Shown here: piece by piece, positions 26,319 through 35,532 of the stretch | How the letters are laid out: every line of letters starts with the position of its first letter | Numbering within the stretch: the stretch's first letter is position 1 | Assembly (NCBI GenBank): GCA_024639005.1 | Contig: JAHEJD010000008.1 | Span: 1 to 64,000, forward strand | Source of the DNA: Chromatiaceae bacterium | GTDB lineage: Bacteria > Pseudomonadota > Gammaproteobacteria > Chromatiales > Chromatiaceae | Direction: 5' to 3' | DNA length: 64,000 nt | Made by a program: the position numbers and the translations under genes | The notes under the pieces: model-generated | Database searches by the model: none | What the model saw: only the letters and a program-made list of their open reading frames with translations | What the model was told of the DNA's origin: nothing

Positions 26319-28217
26319 ATGCCAGAGAGCGCACCCGGTGCGACATACCCGCTGCTTGACGAAATCGAATCTCCCGCCGCGCTTCGCGCATTGCCCGCCA
26401 GCGACCTGCCGGAGGTGGCGGCGGAGGTGCGACAATTCCTGATCGATACGGTCTCGCAGACCGGCGGGCACCTGGCCGCCGGTCTGGGTGTGGTCGAACT
26501 CACGGTCGCTCTGCATCATGTCTTCAACACCCCGCACGATCGCCTGCTCTGGGATGTGGGCCATCAGGCGTATCCCCACAAGATCCTGACTGGACGACGC
26601 GAGCGGCTGCATACGCTGCGCATGAAGGATGGGCTTTCCGGCTTCTTAAAACGCGACGAGTCGGAATACGACGCCTTCGGTGCCGGTCACTCGAGCACCT
26701 CGATCAGCGCGGCGCTCGGTATGGCGGTTGCCGCCCATGCGGCCGGCGAGGAACGCGAGCACATCGCCGTCATCGGGGATGGTGCGCTATCCGCCGGTAT
26801 GGCCTTTGAGGCGTTGAATCACGCCGGCGCCCTCGACCTCGATCTGCTGGTGATTCTGAACGACAACGATATGTCGATATCGCCGCCGGTCGGGGCCGTC
26901 AGCAACTATCTCGCGCGCGTACTCTCCAGCGGCTTCTACAACCGGGTGCGCGAGGGCGGTAAACAAGTTCTCAGCGGCATGCCGGGGGTGAAGGACCTGG
27001 TGCACCGCTGGGAAGAGCACATGAAGGGTATGGTGACGCCCGGTACGCTGTTCGAAGAACTCGGCTTCAACTATATCGGCCCGATCGACGGCCACGACGT
27101 GTCCTTGCTGGTCAGTACGCTGCGCAATATGAAGGCGATGCGCGGGCCGCGCCTGTTGCACATCGTCACTCAAAAAGGCCACGGTTATGCGCCGGCGGAG
27201 GGGGATCCCTGCGTCTATCACGGCGTCACGCCCTTCGATCCATCGACCGGCGAGATGGCCAAGAAATCGGCCGGCAAGAGTTTTACCTCGGTATTCTCGG
27301 ACTGGGCATGCGATGTCGCCGAGAAGGATCCGCGCCTGATGGCGGTCACCCCGGCAATGTGTGAAGGCTCCGGCCTGGTCAAGTTAGCCAAGCGCTTTCC
27401 GGAACGGTATTTCGATGTCGGGATCGCTGAACAGCATGCGGTAACTTTTTCGGCCGGCATGGCCTGCGAAAATCTCAAGCCGGTGGTTGCGATCTATTCG
27501 ACGTTCCTGCAGCGCGCTTACGATCAGATGCTGCACGATGTTGCACTGCAAAATCTCGATGTGACCTTTGCCGTAGATCGTGCCGGCCAAGTGGGGGCCG
27601 ATGGTGCCACCCATGCCGGAATTTTTGATTTGAGCTATGCGCGCTGCATCCCCAATATGGCGATCCTTGCGCCGGCCGACGAGGCCGAATGTCGGCTGAT
27701 GTTGCAGACTGCCTATGACCATCCCGGGCCCGCATTGGTGCGCTACCCGCGTGGCGTTGGCGTCGGCGCTGAGGTCGGTGACGGTTTCGATACGCTTCCT
27801 TGGGGTTGTGCTGAGATCGTCAGGCACGGCCGCGGCGTGGCGATTCTGGCGTTCGGCACCCTGCTACAGTCCGCGCGGCGCGTGGGCGACAGGCTCGATG
27901 CTACCGTTGTCAACATGCGCTTCGTCAAGCCGCTCGATCAGGAGTTGGTTCTACAGATGGCCTGTGATCATGAGCTGCTGGTGACGCTGGAAGAAAACGT
28001 CGTGCAGGGCGGCGCGGGTTCCGCGGTCAATGAGGCACTGCATGCCGCTGGTATCGCGGCGAATGTGCTGAATCTTGGTTTGCCGGACGTCTTCATCGAA
28101 CATGCGACGCAGGCCGAACAGCTCGAGATCGCCGGATTGTCCCCCCAGCAGATCGAGTCCCGCGTGCGTGCCGCGTTGGTCAAACAGTCTGGGGGCTCGC
28201 AGGCCGCGCAGGCCTGA
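26319..28217 (+). CDS. dxs: 1-deoxy-D-xylulose-5-phosphate synthase
   Basis: Thiamine-diphosphate enzyme that condenses pyruvate and glyceraldehyde-3-phosphate, opening the MEP isoprenoid pathway and feeding thiamine and pyridoxal synthesis. 632 aa. Motifs include [16 protein letters not shown], the ThDP site [18 protein letters not shown] with NDNDMSIS, and the transketolase pyrimidine-binding region with [15 protein letters not shown] three codons upstream is in frame, but the ATG has TAGG at a good distance. Confidence 0.97.
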   Translation: MPESAPGATYPLLDEIESPAALRALPASDLPEVAAEVRQFLIDTVSQTGGHLAAGLGVVELTVALHHVFNTPHDRLLWDVGHQAYPHKILTGRRERLHTLRMKDGLSGFLKRDESEYDAFGAGHSSTSISAALGMAVAAHAAGEEREHIAVIGDGALSAGMAFEALNHAGALDLDLLVILNDNDMSISPPVGAVSNYLARVLSSGFYNRVREGGKQVLSGMPGVKDLVHRWEEHMKGMVTPGTLFEELGFNYIGPIDGHDVSLLVSTLRNMKAMRGPRLLHIVTQKGHGYAPAEGDPCVYHGVTPFDPSTGEMAKKSAGKSFTSVFSDWACDVAEKDPRLMAVTPAMCEGSGLVKLAKRFPERYFDVGIAEQHAVTFSAGMACENLKPVVAIYSTFLQRAYDQMLHDVALQNLDVTFAVDRAGQVGADGATHAGIFDLSYARCIPNMAILAPADEAECRLMLQTAYDHPGPALVRYPRGVGVGAEVGDGFDTLPWGCAEIVRHGRGVAILAFGTLLQSARRVGDRLDATVVNMRFVKPLDQELVLQMACDHELLVTLEENVVQGGAGSAVNEALHAAGIAANVLNLGLPDVFIEHATQAEQLEIAGLSPQQIESRVRAALVKQSGGSQAAQA

Positions 28218-28270
28218 GATTGGTTTCCGATGGCCGGCCAGCACCGACGCAGCGATGGGCAACATGCAGG

Positions 28271-29386
28271 CTAGCTGAACAGCGTCAGCACGCCCGTGTA
28301 GCCGTACAAACGGTGGTGAGAGATCTCGCCATTGGCATAGAAGCCTGCCAGCGGAACATCGCCGAGCAGGCGCTTCACTAGCTGCATCTCAGCCGCATCC
28401 TCGCCGAACAAATTCCGTCCGCGGCCCAGACAGCTGTGGTAGAGCGCACCGCGCGCCGGTCCGGGCAGGCGACTCAGCAGCCCTTCGACCATATGCACCA
28501 GATCTTCGCGCGCCGTCTCTGCGTCGCGGCGGGCGAACTGGAGCTCCATACCTGGTTGCACCAGGTCGCCGATTGCCAACAGTCCCTGATCCGGGTCAAT
28601 GCCGATCAGGTTCCGTACCAGATAGTCGCCAGTGTCCGACCCGGGGATCGGCAGTGCGGCAAAGATATAGCCACCGACGCGCCGTAGGTCGCGCGCCAGC
28701 ACCTCGCCGATGTCTTCTTTGAACACATCCAGCGCGGGTCGATCGTCGATGGTCTGGATAACATTGCGCTGACAGCCGGTGATCTGGTGCCGGGTGCCGA
28801 TCAGACTGCAGCCCTGGCTGAGACCCGTCGTAACCGAAACTCGGCCGCTGAAGAGCACGCCGGAGAGTCCGCCCCCGCCGGCGCGATCCGCGATTTGCAC
28901 CGCCAGGCTCTCAGCAGAGGCGATGCCGCCGATTAAAAAACCACCCTGTAGGCCGTCGCTGAGCTCGATCAGTTGGGCCGGCAGCCGGGTGTTGCTTGGA
29001 TCGCCGTGCACGACGGCAACCGATGCGAGGGTTCTCTCACGCCAGCTCCTAGTGGCATCGAGCCAATCGTTTAGGTTGTCGTCGAGCGCCGGGATCAGGC
29101 GGAAATCCTCTTCGGCGAAGGGTGTCGTCAGCACCGACAAACCAGGCTCTGCATAGGTCTCGCGGCCGCTGCTGCACAGCCCCATGCCGACGCAGCCGAC
29201 CCAATGGGCGATGCCGCTGCGTCCGCGCAGGTAGTCGAGCATCCGATCGGTGTCGCCGGCCAGTTCTTCGGCGACATAGATAAAGGCAAGCTTCCCCTCG
29301 GCCGCGTGATCGATACCTGCCAGCACGCCGTCGCAGGCCTCACGCCAACCGGCTGAGGTAACGTGGATGCTGTGGAAGGAAGACAT
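28271..29386 (-). CDS. FIST-domain sensory protein
   Basis: 371 aa with FIST_N then FIST_C, recognised from the overall pattern and the HVTSAGWREACDGVLAG start, GGIASAESLA in the middle, and SCLGRGRNLFG with GFYANGEISHH and GYTGVLTLFS at the end. FIST domains are thought to bind small ligands, perhaps amino acids, and are often joined to signalling modules. This copy has none and no membrane segment. It follows phosphoribulokinase by 54 bases on the same strand, so co-transcription is likely. Confidence 0.88.
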   Translation of the reverse strand: MSSFHSIHVTSAGWREACDGVLAGIDHAAEGKLAFIYVAEELAGDTDRMLDYLRGRSGIAHWVGCVGMGLCSSGRETYAEPGLSVLTTPFAEEDFRLIPALDDNLNDWLDATRSWRERTLASVAVVHGDPSNTRLPAQLIELSDGLQGGFLIGGIASAESLAVQIADRAGGGGLSGVLFSGRVSVTTGLSQGCSLIGTRHQITGCQRNVIQTIDDRPALDVFKEDIGEVLARDLRRVGGYIFAALPIPGSDTGDYLVRNLIGIDPDQGLLAIGDLVQPGMELQFARRDAETAREDLVHMVEGLLSRLPGPARGALYHSCLGRGRNLFGEDAAEMQLVKRLLGDVPLAGFYANGEISHHRLYGYTGVLTLFS

Positions 29387-29440
29387 GGCGCGAGGCGATG
29401 CAGTCGGGCGGTGCCGGCATTCCGCCGCACCGCCGCGAAC

Positions 29441-30316
29441 CTACAGGCCGCGTTCGTCCATCATGTGGTCGATAATCGGACCGAAGATTACCTCCATTGC
29501 GAACCCCATCTTGCCGCCCGGCACAACGATGCTGTTGCGGCGCGACATAAACGAGTCGTGGATCATCGACAGGAGGTAAGGGAAATCTGTGTTGAACTTC
29601 TGCGGATCGGTAAAACGGATTACGACGAAGCTCTCGTCGGGCGTGGGGATGTCGCGCGTGATAAAGGGGTTTGAGGTATCGACCAGGGAGACGCGCTGAA
29701 AGTTTATGTCCGTGCGGGAGAACTGCGGCGTGATGTGATTGATGTAATCCGGCATGCGACGCATGATGGTGTCCACCACTGCCTCGGGCGAGTAGCCACG
29801 TTCGGCATTGTCACGATGGATCTTCTGGATCCACTCCAGGTTCACGATAGGCACGACGCCGATGCCCAGATCGACGCGTGCCGCGACGTCGTTCTCATCA
29901 GTCTTTACCATGCCGTGCAGCCCTTCGTAGAACAACAGGTCCGTGCCATCCGGGATTGGCTCCCAGGGGGTGAACTCGCCCGGTCTCTTGTCGGTGCCGA
30001 GGCGGCTATTGTGCTCGGCTGCCTCTTCTTCGTTGTGCAGGTAGTAGCGCTTTTCGCCGGTGCCCGTCTCGCCGTAAGTCATGAACAGCTCTTCGAGCTT
30101 GTCAAAGCGGTTGGCTTCCGGCCCGAAATGGCTGAGGTGCTCCTCGGTCATCTTCACCTTCATTTCACCCCGTTCGTAGCGATGGAAGCTGTCACCTTCT
30201 ACGACCGCAGCATTTATGCCCTCACGGATGAAGATGTGTTCAAAAGCGCGTTTTACTGTGGTGGTGCCGGCGCCGGACGAACCGGTAACTGCAACGACGG
30301 GATGCTTTTTGGACAT
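29441..30316 (-). CDS. prkB: Phosphoribulokinase
   Basis: Phosphorylates ribulose-5-phosphate to ribulose-1,5-bisphosphate, the substrate of Rubisco. 291 aa, the octameric proteobacterial class. Walker A is VTGSSGAGTTT, followed by VEGDSFHRYERGEM and a late YEGLHGM segment. This gene is the best evidence that the organism runs the Calvin cycle. No Rubisco gene is in the window. The AT-rich upstream region may hold a LysR-type (CbbR) site. Confidence 0.97.
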   Translation of the reverse strand: MSKKHPVVAVTGSSGAGTTTVKRAFEHIFIREGINAAVVEGDSFHRYERGEMKVKMTEEHLSHFGPEANRFDKLEELFMTYGETGTGEKRYYLHNEEEAAEHNSRLGTDKRPGEFTPWEPIPDGTDLLFYEGLHGMVKTDENDVAARVDLGIGVVPIVNLEWIQKIHRDNAERGYSPEAVVDTIMRRMPDYINHITPQFSRTDINFQRVSLVDTSNPFITRDIPTPDESFVVIRFTDPQKFNTDFPYLLSMIHDSFMSRRNSIVVPGGKMGFAMEVIFGPIIDHMMDERGL

Positions 30317-30842
30317 GCTGTCTCCCCTGGGTCTCGAGCTTGTACTCTGGTTGATCGCTGAGGAAAGTGCTGGCCAATCAAAACCGCGCGGCGGATTAAG
30401 CTACGATCCGTGGTCGGACCTGCGGCGTTTCTAATTCAGCAATTCCTAATTTAAAGGTGCGCGCGACTATACCACAGCCCCCGGTACGGCCCTCGAGCGG
30501 GCGAATTGCATTGCGCTACATCAACATGTGTCGCCCGAACGGGATCGTTGGCAGGTCACGAGAGGCCGATGTGGGAATGTTCCTGGTTGCCGCATCGGGC
30601 GATTTCGTCCTGAATCTCCCGGAAACTGCCGATAAATATCAGCGCGTTGCGATTTTCCGCGGTATCCTTGCGCCCCTTCGGTGGTCGGCCAGGCATTCTC
30701 GACCCGCCATTGCCCGGCCCCGCCGGTATGGTTCATTCTGCGCGACGCATCGGATTTTGTACAAAACAGTGGCGTGGCATCACCGTGGCGGTATGCGGCA
30801 ACGCAGTGTCTGCGGGTTTCTTGATTTTATCCGGCGGTGGTG
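30317..30842. promoter_or_regulatory. 526-base divergent prkB/purK intergenic region
   Basis: No convincing gene. An overlapping 128-aa frame lacks a ribosome binding site and has no family likeness. Near prkB an AT-rich stretch (30429-30455) repeats CTAATT at a 15-base interval, a layout compatible with a LysR-type regulator site. On the minus strand TATAGT lies at about 30468-30473. Near purK a perfect 12-base palindrome TTTTGTACAAAA (30755-30766) lies 77 bases before the start and could be an operator. Confidence 0.35.
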
Positions 30843-32000
30843 ATGGAAGACGTTTTTCCCTACCCGGTCGCGCGCATTGGCCTGATCGGTGGTGGACAGC
30901 TCGGACGTATGCTCGTCAAGGCGGCGAAAAGCCTCGGCTGCACCTGCGTGGTGCTCGATCCCGTGCCGGGCTCACCGGCCGGTCAAGTGGCCGGCAATCA
31001 GATCGCCGGTGACTATAGCGATCCGGCGATGTTGCGCGCGCTGGCGGAATCATGCGATGTCGTGACCTTCGAACTCGAAGATATCGAAACCGAGACCCTG
31101 CGTGAGCTCGAGGCGGAGGGACACAAGGTCTTCCCGCGCCCCGAACTGCTGGCCACGATCCAGGATAAACTTCGTCAGAAGCAGTTTCTGCGCCAAGCAG
31201 GGATAGCGACTTCGGACTTTGCCGATATGCCGCGGCCGCATGCCGAGGGCTTTAGCGCCTTTGGCTACCCGCTGGTTCAGAAGGTGCGTCGCGGCGGCTA
31301 CGACGGTCGCGGTGTGGTGGTCATGCAGGATGCGGCAGCGTTTGCCACTCACCTGCCGGTGCCGGGCTATGTCGAGCGTTTCGTGGAGGCCGACAAAGAG
31401 CTCGCAGTGCTCGTGGCGCGCAACGTCGGCGGGGAGTGCAGGACCTATCCGACGGTAGAGATGCGATTTCGTGCGACCGACAATGTCCTCGATTTCCTGG
31501 TTGCCCCGGCCAGCATCCCCGCCGAGGTCGCCCGGCGCGCCGAGGCACTGGCGATGCGCACGGTCGAAGCGATGCACGGCGTCGGGGTGTTCGGGATCGA
31601 AATGTTCCTCGCCGCGAGTGGGGAACTGCTGGTAAACGAGGTGGCGCCGCGGACGCACAACTCCGGCCACCATACCATTGAGGCCTGTGTCACGGATCAG
31701 TTTGAGCAGCACTTGCGTGCGATATTGGGCCTCCCGCTGGGGGACACGCGACAGCTGTCGCCGGCGACGATGGTCAATCTGCTCGGTGAGCCCGGCTATA
31801 CCGGACGGCCAGTGATCGTCGGTCTGGCCGCTGTACTGGCAATTCCCGGCGTGTGTGTGCACATCTATGGCAAGGCGACCACCAAGCCGGGTCGCAAAAT
31901 GGGACATGTGACCGTTATCGATGAGAGCGTCGAAGCGGCGTGCGCCAAGGCCGAGCAGGTGAAGGCGTTAATTAAGGTTCTGGGAGACAAGCAGTCATGA
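30843..32000 (+). CDS. purK: N5-carboxyaminoimidazole ribonucleotide synthase PurK
   Basis: ATP-grasp enzyme that makes N5-CAIR from AIR, bicarbonate and ATP. About 385 aa. The N-terminal [12 protein letters not shown] and the ATP-grasp block [16 protein letters not shown] are clear, and the signature [13 protein letters not shown] is intact. Two in-frame GTGs precede the ATG I chose. It overlaps purE by 4 bases (ATGA), so the consecutive enzymes are coupled. Confidence 0.96.
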   Translation: MEDVFPYPVARIGLIGGGQLGRMLVKAAKSLGCTCVVLDPVPGSPAGQVAGNQIAGDYSDPAMLRALAESCDVVTFELEDIETETLRELEAEGHKVFPRPELLATIQDKLRQKQFLRQAGIATSDFADMPRPHAEGFSAFGYPLVQKVRRGGYDGRGVVVMQDAAAFATHLPVPGYVERFVEADKELAVLVARNVGGECRTYPTVEMRFRATDNVLDFLVAPASIPAEVARRAEALAMRTVEAMHGVGVFGIEMFLAASGELLVNEVAPRTHNSGHHTIEACVTDQFEQHLRAILGLPLGDTRQLSPATMVNLLGEPGYTGRPVIVGLAAVLAIPGVCVHIYGKATTKPGRKMGHVTVIDESVEAACAKAEQVKALIKVLGDKQS

Positions 32001-32497
32001 CGGAGGTTCGGGTCGGTATCATCATGGGCAGTGATTCGGATCTGCCGGTCATGCAAGAGGCAGCGGATATCCTAAGCGAGCTGGGCGTGACGCATGAGAT
32101 GACGATTGTGTCGGCGCACCGCACGCCAGCCAGACTCTACGACTATGCCGAAACGGCACGCGGTCGGGGCATGCGCGTCATTATCGCTGGGGCGGGCGGC
32201 GCAGCCCATCTGCCCGGTATGGCTGCCGCGATTACGCCGTTACCGGTGATCGGCGTCCCGGTCAAGAGTTCGGCGCTGGCCGGTCAGGATTCCTTGTTGT
32301 CGATCGTGCAGATGCCCGCGGGGGTCCCGGTGGCCACCGTCGCCATCAACGGCGCCAGGAATGCCGGTATCCTAGCGGTGCAAATCCTGGGTACCGGGGA
32401 ACCTGCGCTGCTCGACCGGGTCGCCCAGTACAAACGCGACCTCGAGGCAACGGTGTTGGCGAAAGTGGAAAAGATGGCGGCCGATCCGGCGGAGTGA
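31997..32497 (+). CDS. purE: N5-carboxyaminoimidazole ribonucleotide mutase PurE
   Basis: 166 aa class I PurE, converting N5-CAIR to [26 protein letters not shown] and [12 protein letters not shown] are the family signatures; the active-site Ser and His are present. Its start codon overlaps the purK stop. Converges with the GlcD-like gene, with 35 bases between stops. Confidence 0.97.
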   Translation: MTEVRVGIIMGSDSDLPVMQEAADILSELGVTHEMTIVSAHRTPARLYDYAETARGRGMRVIIAGAGGAAHLPGMAAAITPLPVIGVPVKSSALAGQDSLLSIVQMPAGVPVATVAINGARNAGILAVQILGTGEPALLDRVAQYKRDLEATVLAKVEKMAADPAE

Positions 32498-32532
32498 ACT
32501 CGCTGCAACACCCGGCCTGGCCCGTCGACCGT

Positions 32533-33951
32533 TCACTCTTCCGGAAAACCAACGCCGGGATTGAGGATATCGTCGGGATCGAATTGACGTTTGATCGCCG
32601 CCATCAGCTGCAGACTCGTGTGATCGAGCTCGCGCCCGACAAAAGCGCGTTTCACCACGCCGATGCCATGCTCACCCGACAGACTGCCATCCAGCGACAG
32701 CACTAGATCGAAAACCGCATCCAGGCAGGGGTCGGCGGCCGCCATCTGCCGTGGATCGTCCGGGTCGACCAGGAGGTTGACATGAATATTGCCGTTGCCG
32801 GCATGGCCGAAGTTAACGATGGGGACGCCGTAGCGCCGCGACAACCCTTCGAGACTGTCGATCAATACCGGAATCTGCGAAACCGGAACCACGATATCTT
32901 CATTGATCTTTTTCGGCGCGATGTTGCGCAGCGCCGGTGACAGCGCCTTGCGCGTGCGCCACAGGCGTGCCACCTCTTCGTCCGTCGCGGCCGTCTCGAC
33001 AACTAGGCAGCCATTGCCTTGCGCTGCCGCGGACACCTGGCCGGCGCTGGCGGCGATGCCGGCCTCTGGTCCATCGATCTCGATTACGAGCAGTGCGCCG
33101 GCCTCGTCCGGCAGCCCCAGGTCGGAATAGTCGCGCACCATTGCGATCGCCGCACCATCCATGAATTCCAGGGCGCAGGGCGTAACTGGCTGCGACATGA
33201 TGCGGGAGACTGCGTCTGCCGCACTGTGGATGTCGCGGTAGACGGCCTGCAGCGTGCGTCTGGCTTCGGCCAGCGGGGTGAGCTTCAGGGTTGCCTCGGT
33301 AATGATCGCCAGGGTCCCTTCGGAGCCGATCAACAACCGGGTCAGATCGTAACCTACGACGCCCTTGGTCGTAGATACGCCCGTCTTAAGAACATCGCCA
33401 CCGCCGGTCACCGCGCGCAGGCCCAAGGTATTCTCTCGGGGCGTGCCGTACTTTACAGCGCGTGGACCGGCGGAGTTATAGGCGAGGTTGCCGCCAATGG
33501 TACAAACGGCCGCGCTGGTGGGATCCGGTGGCCAGAAAAAACCGTAGCGGCCGGCGGCCTGCTGGAGTTCCTGGTTTGTATAGCCGGGCGAGACCCGCGC
33601 CAGCCGGTTTGCGGGATCGATCGACAGCGCGCTGCGCATGCGTTCCATCGACAGGACTATACCGCCATGCAGCGGCACGGTGGCGCCTGTCGTCCCGGTC
33701 CCGCGGCCGCGTGTGATCAGCGGTACTCTATGATCGCGACATTGCCGGACCAGCTGCTGGACTTGGTCGACGCTGCGGGCAAAACACACAGCCTGCGGAA
33801 GCGCATGTTGGCGGCTGTTGTCATAGCCGTAGGCCCAGCAATCGGTCACCTCGGTAAGCAGATCCTCGGCGCTAAACAGATTGCGCAGCTCGGCGGTGAG
33901 CGCCGACGAAAGGCGGGCGGAGGCCGGCTTGTCATTCGTCGATGTATTCAA
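32533..33951 (-). CDS. FAD-linked oxidase, GlcD/D-lactate dehydrogenase type
   Basis: 472 aa flavoenzyme of the vanillyl-alcohol-oxidase fold. The N-terminal FAD_binding_4 domain reads PLITRGRGTGTTGATVPLHGGIVLS. The C-terminal oxidase domain has VNFGHAGNGNIHVNLL and LSGEHGIGVVKRAF with metal/substrate histidines. It could be the glycolate oxidase GlcD subunit or a D-lactate dehydrogenase; no GlcE or GlcF is adjacent. The TTG start overlaps the end of dolP by 20 bases. Glycolate oxidation would fit a Rubisco-using cell, but this is inference. Confidence 0.88.
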   Translation of the reverse strand: MNTSTNDKPASARLSSALTAELRNLFSAEDLLTEVTDCWAYGYDNSRQHALPQAVCFARSVDQVQQLVRQCRDHRVPLITRGRGTGTTGATVPLHGGIVLSMERMRSALSIDPANRLARVSPGYTNQELQQAAGRYGFFWPPDPTSAAVCTIGGNLAYNSAGPRAVKYGTPRENTLGLRAVTGGGDVLKTGVSTTKGVVGYDLTRLLIGSEGTLAIITEATLKLTPLAEARRTLQAVYRDIHSAADAVSRIMSQPVTPCALEFMDGAAIAMVRDYSDLGLPDEAGALLVIEIDGPEAGIAASAGQVSAAAQGNGCLVVETAATDEEVARLWRTRKALSPALRNIAPKKINEDIVVPVSQIPVLIDSLEGLSRRYGVPIVNFGHAGNGNIHVNLLVDPDDPRQMAAADPCLDAVFDLVLSLDGSLSGEHGIGVVKRAFVGRELDHTSLQLMAAIKRQFDPDDILNPGVGFPEE

Positions 33952-34525
33952 ACAGCTTTACCACCCGTTTCACACCGCTGACGAAACGTGTCTTTTCGAT
34001 GACCGCGTCAGCCTCTGTCGGCGTCAGCAGCCCCATCAGATAGACACTGCCTTGCGAGCTTGTTACCTTCACCCGGGTTGGATCGAATCCCTCGATTTGT
34101 ATGTCGAATAGTGCCACCTTGACCTTGGAGGTCAGGTAGGCGTCAGCCGTCGCCTCTCCCCAGGTGGCTTCGGCGCCAATTGCCACCTCGTTGAAAACTG
34201 CGCGAACCCTGGGCATGGCCGCAACACGCTGCCGAAAGGCCTCCACGATGTCTTTGTTTGCGGCCTCTCCGGTCAGCAGCACGTGCAGATTGAATACCGT
34301 TATATCGATATCGCTATTCTTTTGCAGCTGTTCGTCGTTGTTACGTATGTCTGCGGCTTTCAGGAAGACTTCCTGGTCCTCGACTTGGGTGCCCGTGGAG
34401 CGGCGATCATGGGCGACCTTGGCCGTCACGGCAGCACCACCGATGATCACAGCAGCGCAACCCGTCAGGACCAAGGATAGGACGCAAATCAGAAGGTTTC
34501 GTGCCGTCAAGATATTTCCCTTCAT
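33932..34525 (-). CDS. dolP: BON-domain outer-membrane lipoprotein DolP (YraP)
   Basis: 197 aa. The lipobox is LTGC, after a short hydrophobic signal. Two BON domains follow (VFNLHVLLTGEAANKDIVEAF and GFDPTRVKVTSSQGSVYLMGLLT). DolP binds anionic phospholipids at the division site and supports envelope integrity in E. coli. Gene order lpoA-yraN-diaA-dolP with divergent rsmI is the E. coli yraL-yraP arrangement. Confidence 0.93.
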   Translation of the reverse strand: MKGNILTARNLLICVLSLVLTGCAAVIIGGAAVTAKVAHDRRSTGTQVEDQEVFLKAADIRNNDEQLQKNSDIDITVFNLHVLLTGEAANKDIVEAFRQRVAAMPRVRAVFNEVAIGAEATWGEATADAYLTSKVKVALFDIQIEGFDPTRVKVTSSQGSVYLMGLLTPTEADAVIEKTRFVSGVKRVVKLFEYIDE

Positions 34526-34531
34526 AGTTGT

Positions 34532-35119
34532 TCAACCACCCATCAGTTGCAGATCAATCAGGTCGCAGAGGCAGTGGATTACCAAGCGATGATTTTCGAG
34601 AATCCGTGCGGCCTCCAGCGCGGGTGCTCGTATCTCGATATCCGTAGAACGCAATCGGACGGCGATCTCGCCGCCATCGCGACCAGTCAGCGCAATGATC
34701 TGCAGCTGTCGTTCCTTCGCTGATTCGACGGCCGCCATGGTGTTGCCGGCAGTCCCATCGATGCTCAATACCAGCAACACGTCTCCCGGGTGGCCGAGGG
34801 CGCCGATCTGTTTGGCGAAAATCTCGCTGAAGCCCTCGTCGACCGCAATCGCAGTCAGCGTCGCTGCATCCGAATTCAATGCGATCGCCGGGAGCCCGGG
34901 GCGCTCGCGTTCGAAGCGATGCTGCATCTGTGCGACGAAATACTGCGCATCGGCGGCCGAACAGCCATTGCCACAACTCAAGACCTTGCCGCCGCCGAGC
35001 AGGCTGCTGACGATGCAGTCTGCAGCCGATGCAATGGCGGCTGTCTGGAAATCAGCGGCCCTTGTTATAGCCTGCACGCTGTCGGTAAACAGATTGCTGA
35101 TTCGTTCGATTGGATCCAC
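34532..35119 (-). CDS. diaA: SIS-domain protein DiaA
   Basis: 195 aa sugar-isomerase-fold protein. E. coli DiaA binds DnaA and promotes initiation at oriC; the paralogue GmhA is a sedoheptulose-7-phosphate isomerase. The core reads GGKVLSCGNGCSAADAQYF with LNSDAATLTAIA. The position between yraN and dolP favours DiaA. I chose the GTG start (VDPIERISNLF), which matches the family length; an upstream ATG would overlap yraN. Confidence 0.9.
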   Translation of the reverse strand: MDPIERISNLFTDSVQAITRAADFQTAAIASAADCIVSSLLGGGKVLSCGNGCSAADAQYFVAQMQHRFERERPGLPAIALNSDAATLTAIAVDEGFSEIFAKQIGALGHPGDVLLVLSIDGTAGNTMAAVESAKERQLQIIALTGRDGGEIAVRLRSTDIEIRAPALEAARILENHRLVIHCLCDLIDLQLMGG

Positions 35120-35184
35120 GTCGCCGGGCCGGCATCTGTCGTTACTGGCGTCCAGTGTCGCATGCTGTCGAGTTCGGGTCGATA

Positions 35185-35532
35185 TCAGACCGCGAAGGCA
35201 TCGCGTATCCATTGCCCCTCGTGCCGGGGGTCGAAGCCGACCACGTCGAATCGGCACGGCCCACGCCAGCCGTAGCGCACGAGGTAGTGCTGGGCCGCAT
35301 GGACAAGGCGCTGTCGCTTGCGGGCATCGACGCTGGCCAATGCGCCGCCGAATTTAGCGTGGCTGCGATAACGCACCTCGACAAAGACCAGGTGCCCACC
35401 GTCCCGCATCACCAGATCGATTTCACCTCCGCGACATCGGTAATTGCGCGCGACCAGCGTCAGGCCGTGGCCCGTCAGCAGGCTGACCGCGCGGCCCTCG
35501 GCATCCTGACCGAGCTCCTGGGTCTTGCCCAT
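35185..35532 (-). CDS. yraN: YraN family endonuclease-like protein (UPF0102)
   Basis: 115 aa with the PD-(D/E)xK nuclease-like core GGEIDLVMRDGGHLVFVEVRYR, where Arg stands at the usual Lys position of VEVK. Function not firmly known; the family is often proposed to be a resolvase-like nuclease. The ATG overlaps the lpoA stop by one base (TGATG). The 41 extra residues of the track ORF lie inside lpoA and are rejected. Confidence 0.92.
   Translation of the reverse strand: MGKTQELGQDAEGRAVSLLTGHGLTLVARNYRCRGGEIDLVMRDGGHLVFVEVRYRSHAKFGGALASVDARKRQRLVHAAQHYLVRYGWRGPCRFDVVGFDPRHEGQWIRDAFAV

Noticed and set aside
30457-30843. 128-aa ORF upstream of purK
   Set aside because: No ribosome binding site, no family likeness, Arg-rich end, and overlaps the purK start region; treated as intergenic.
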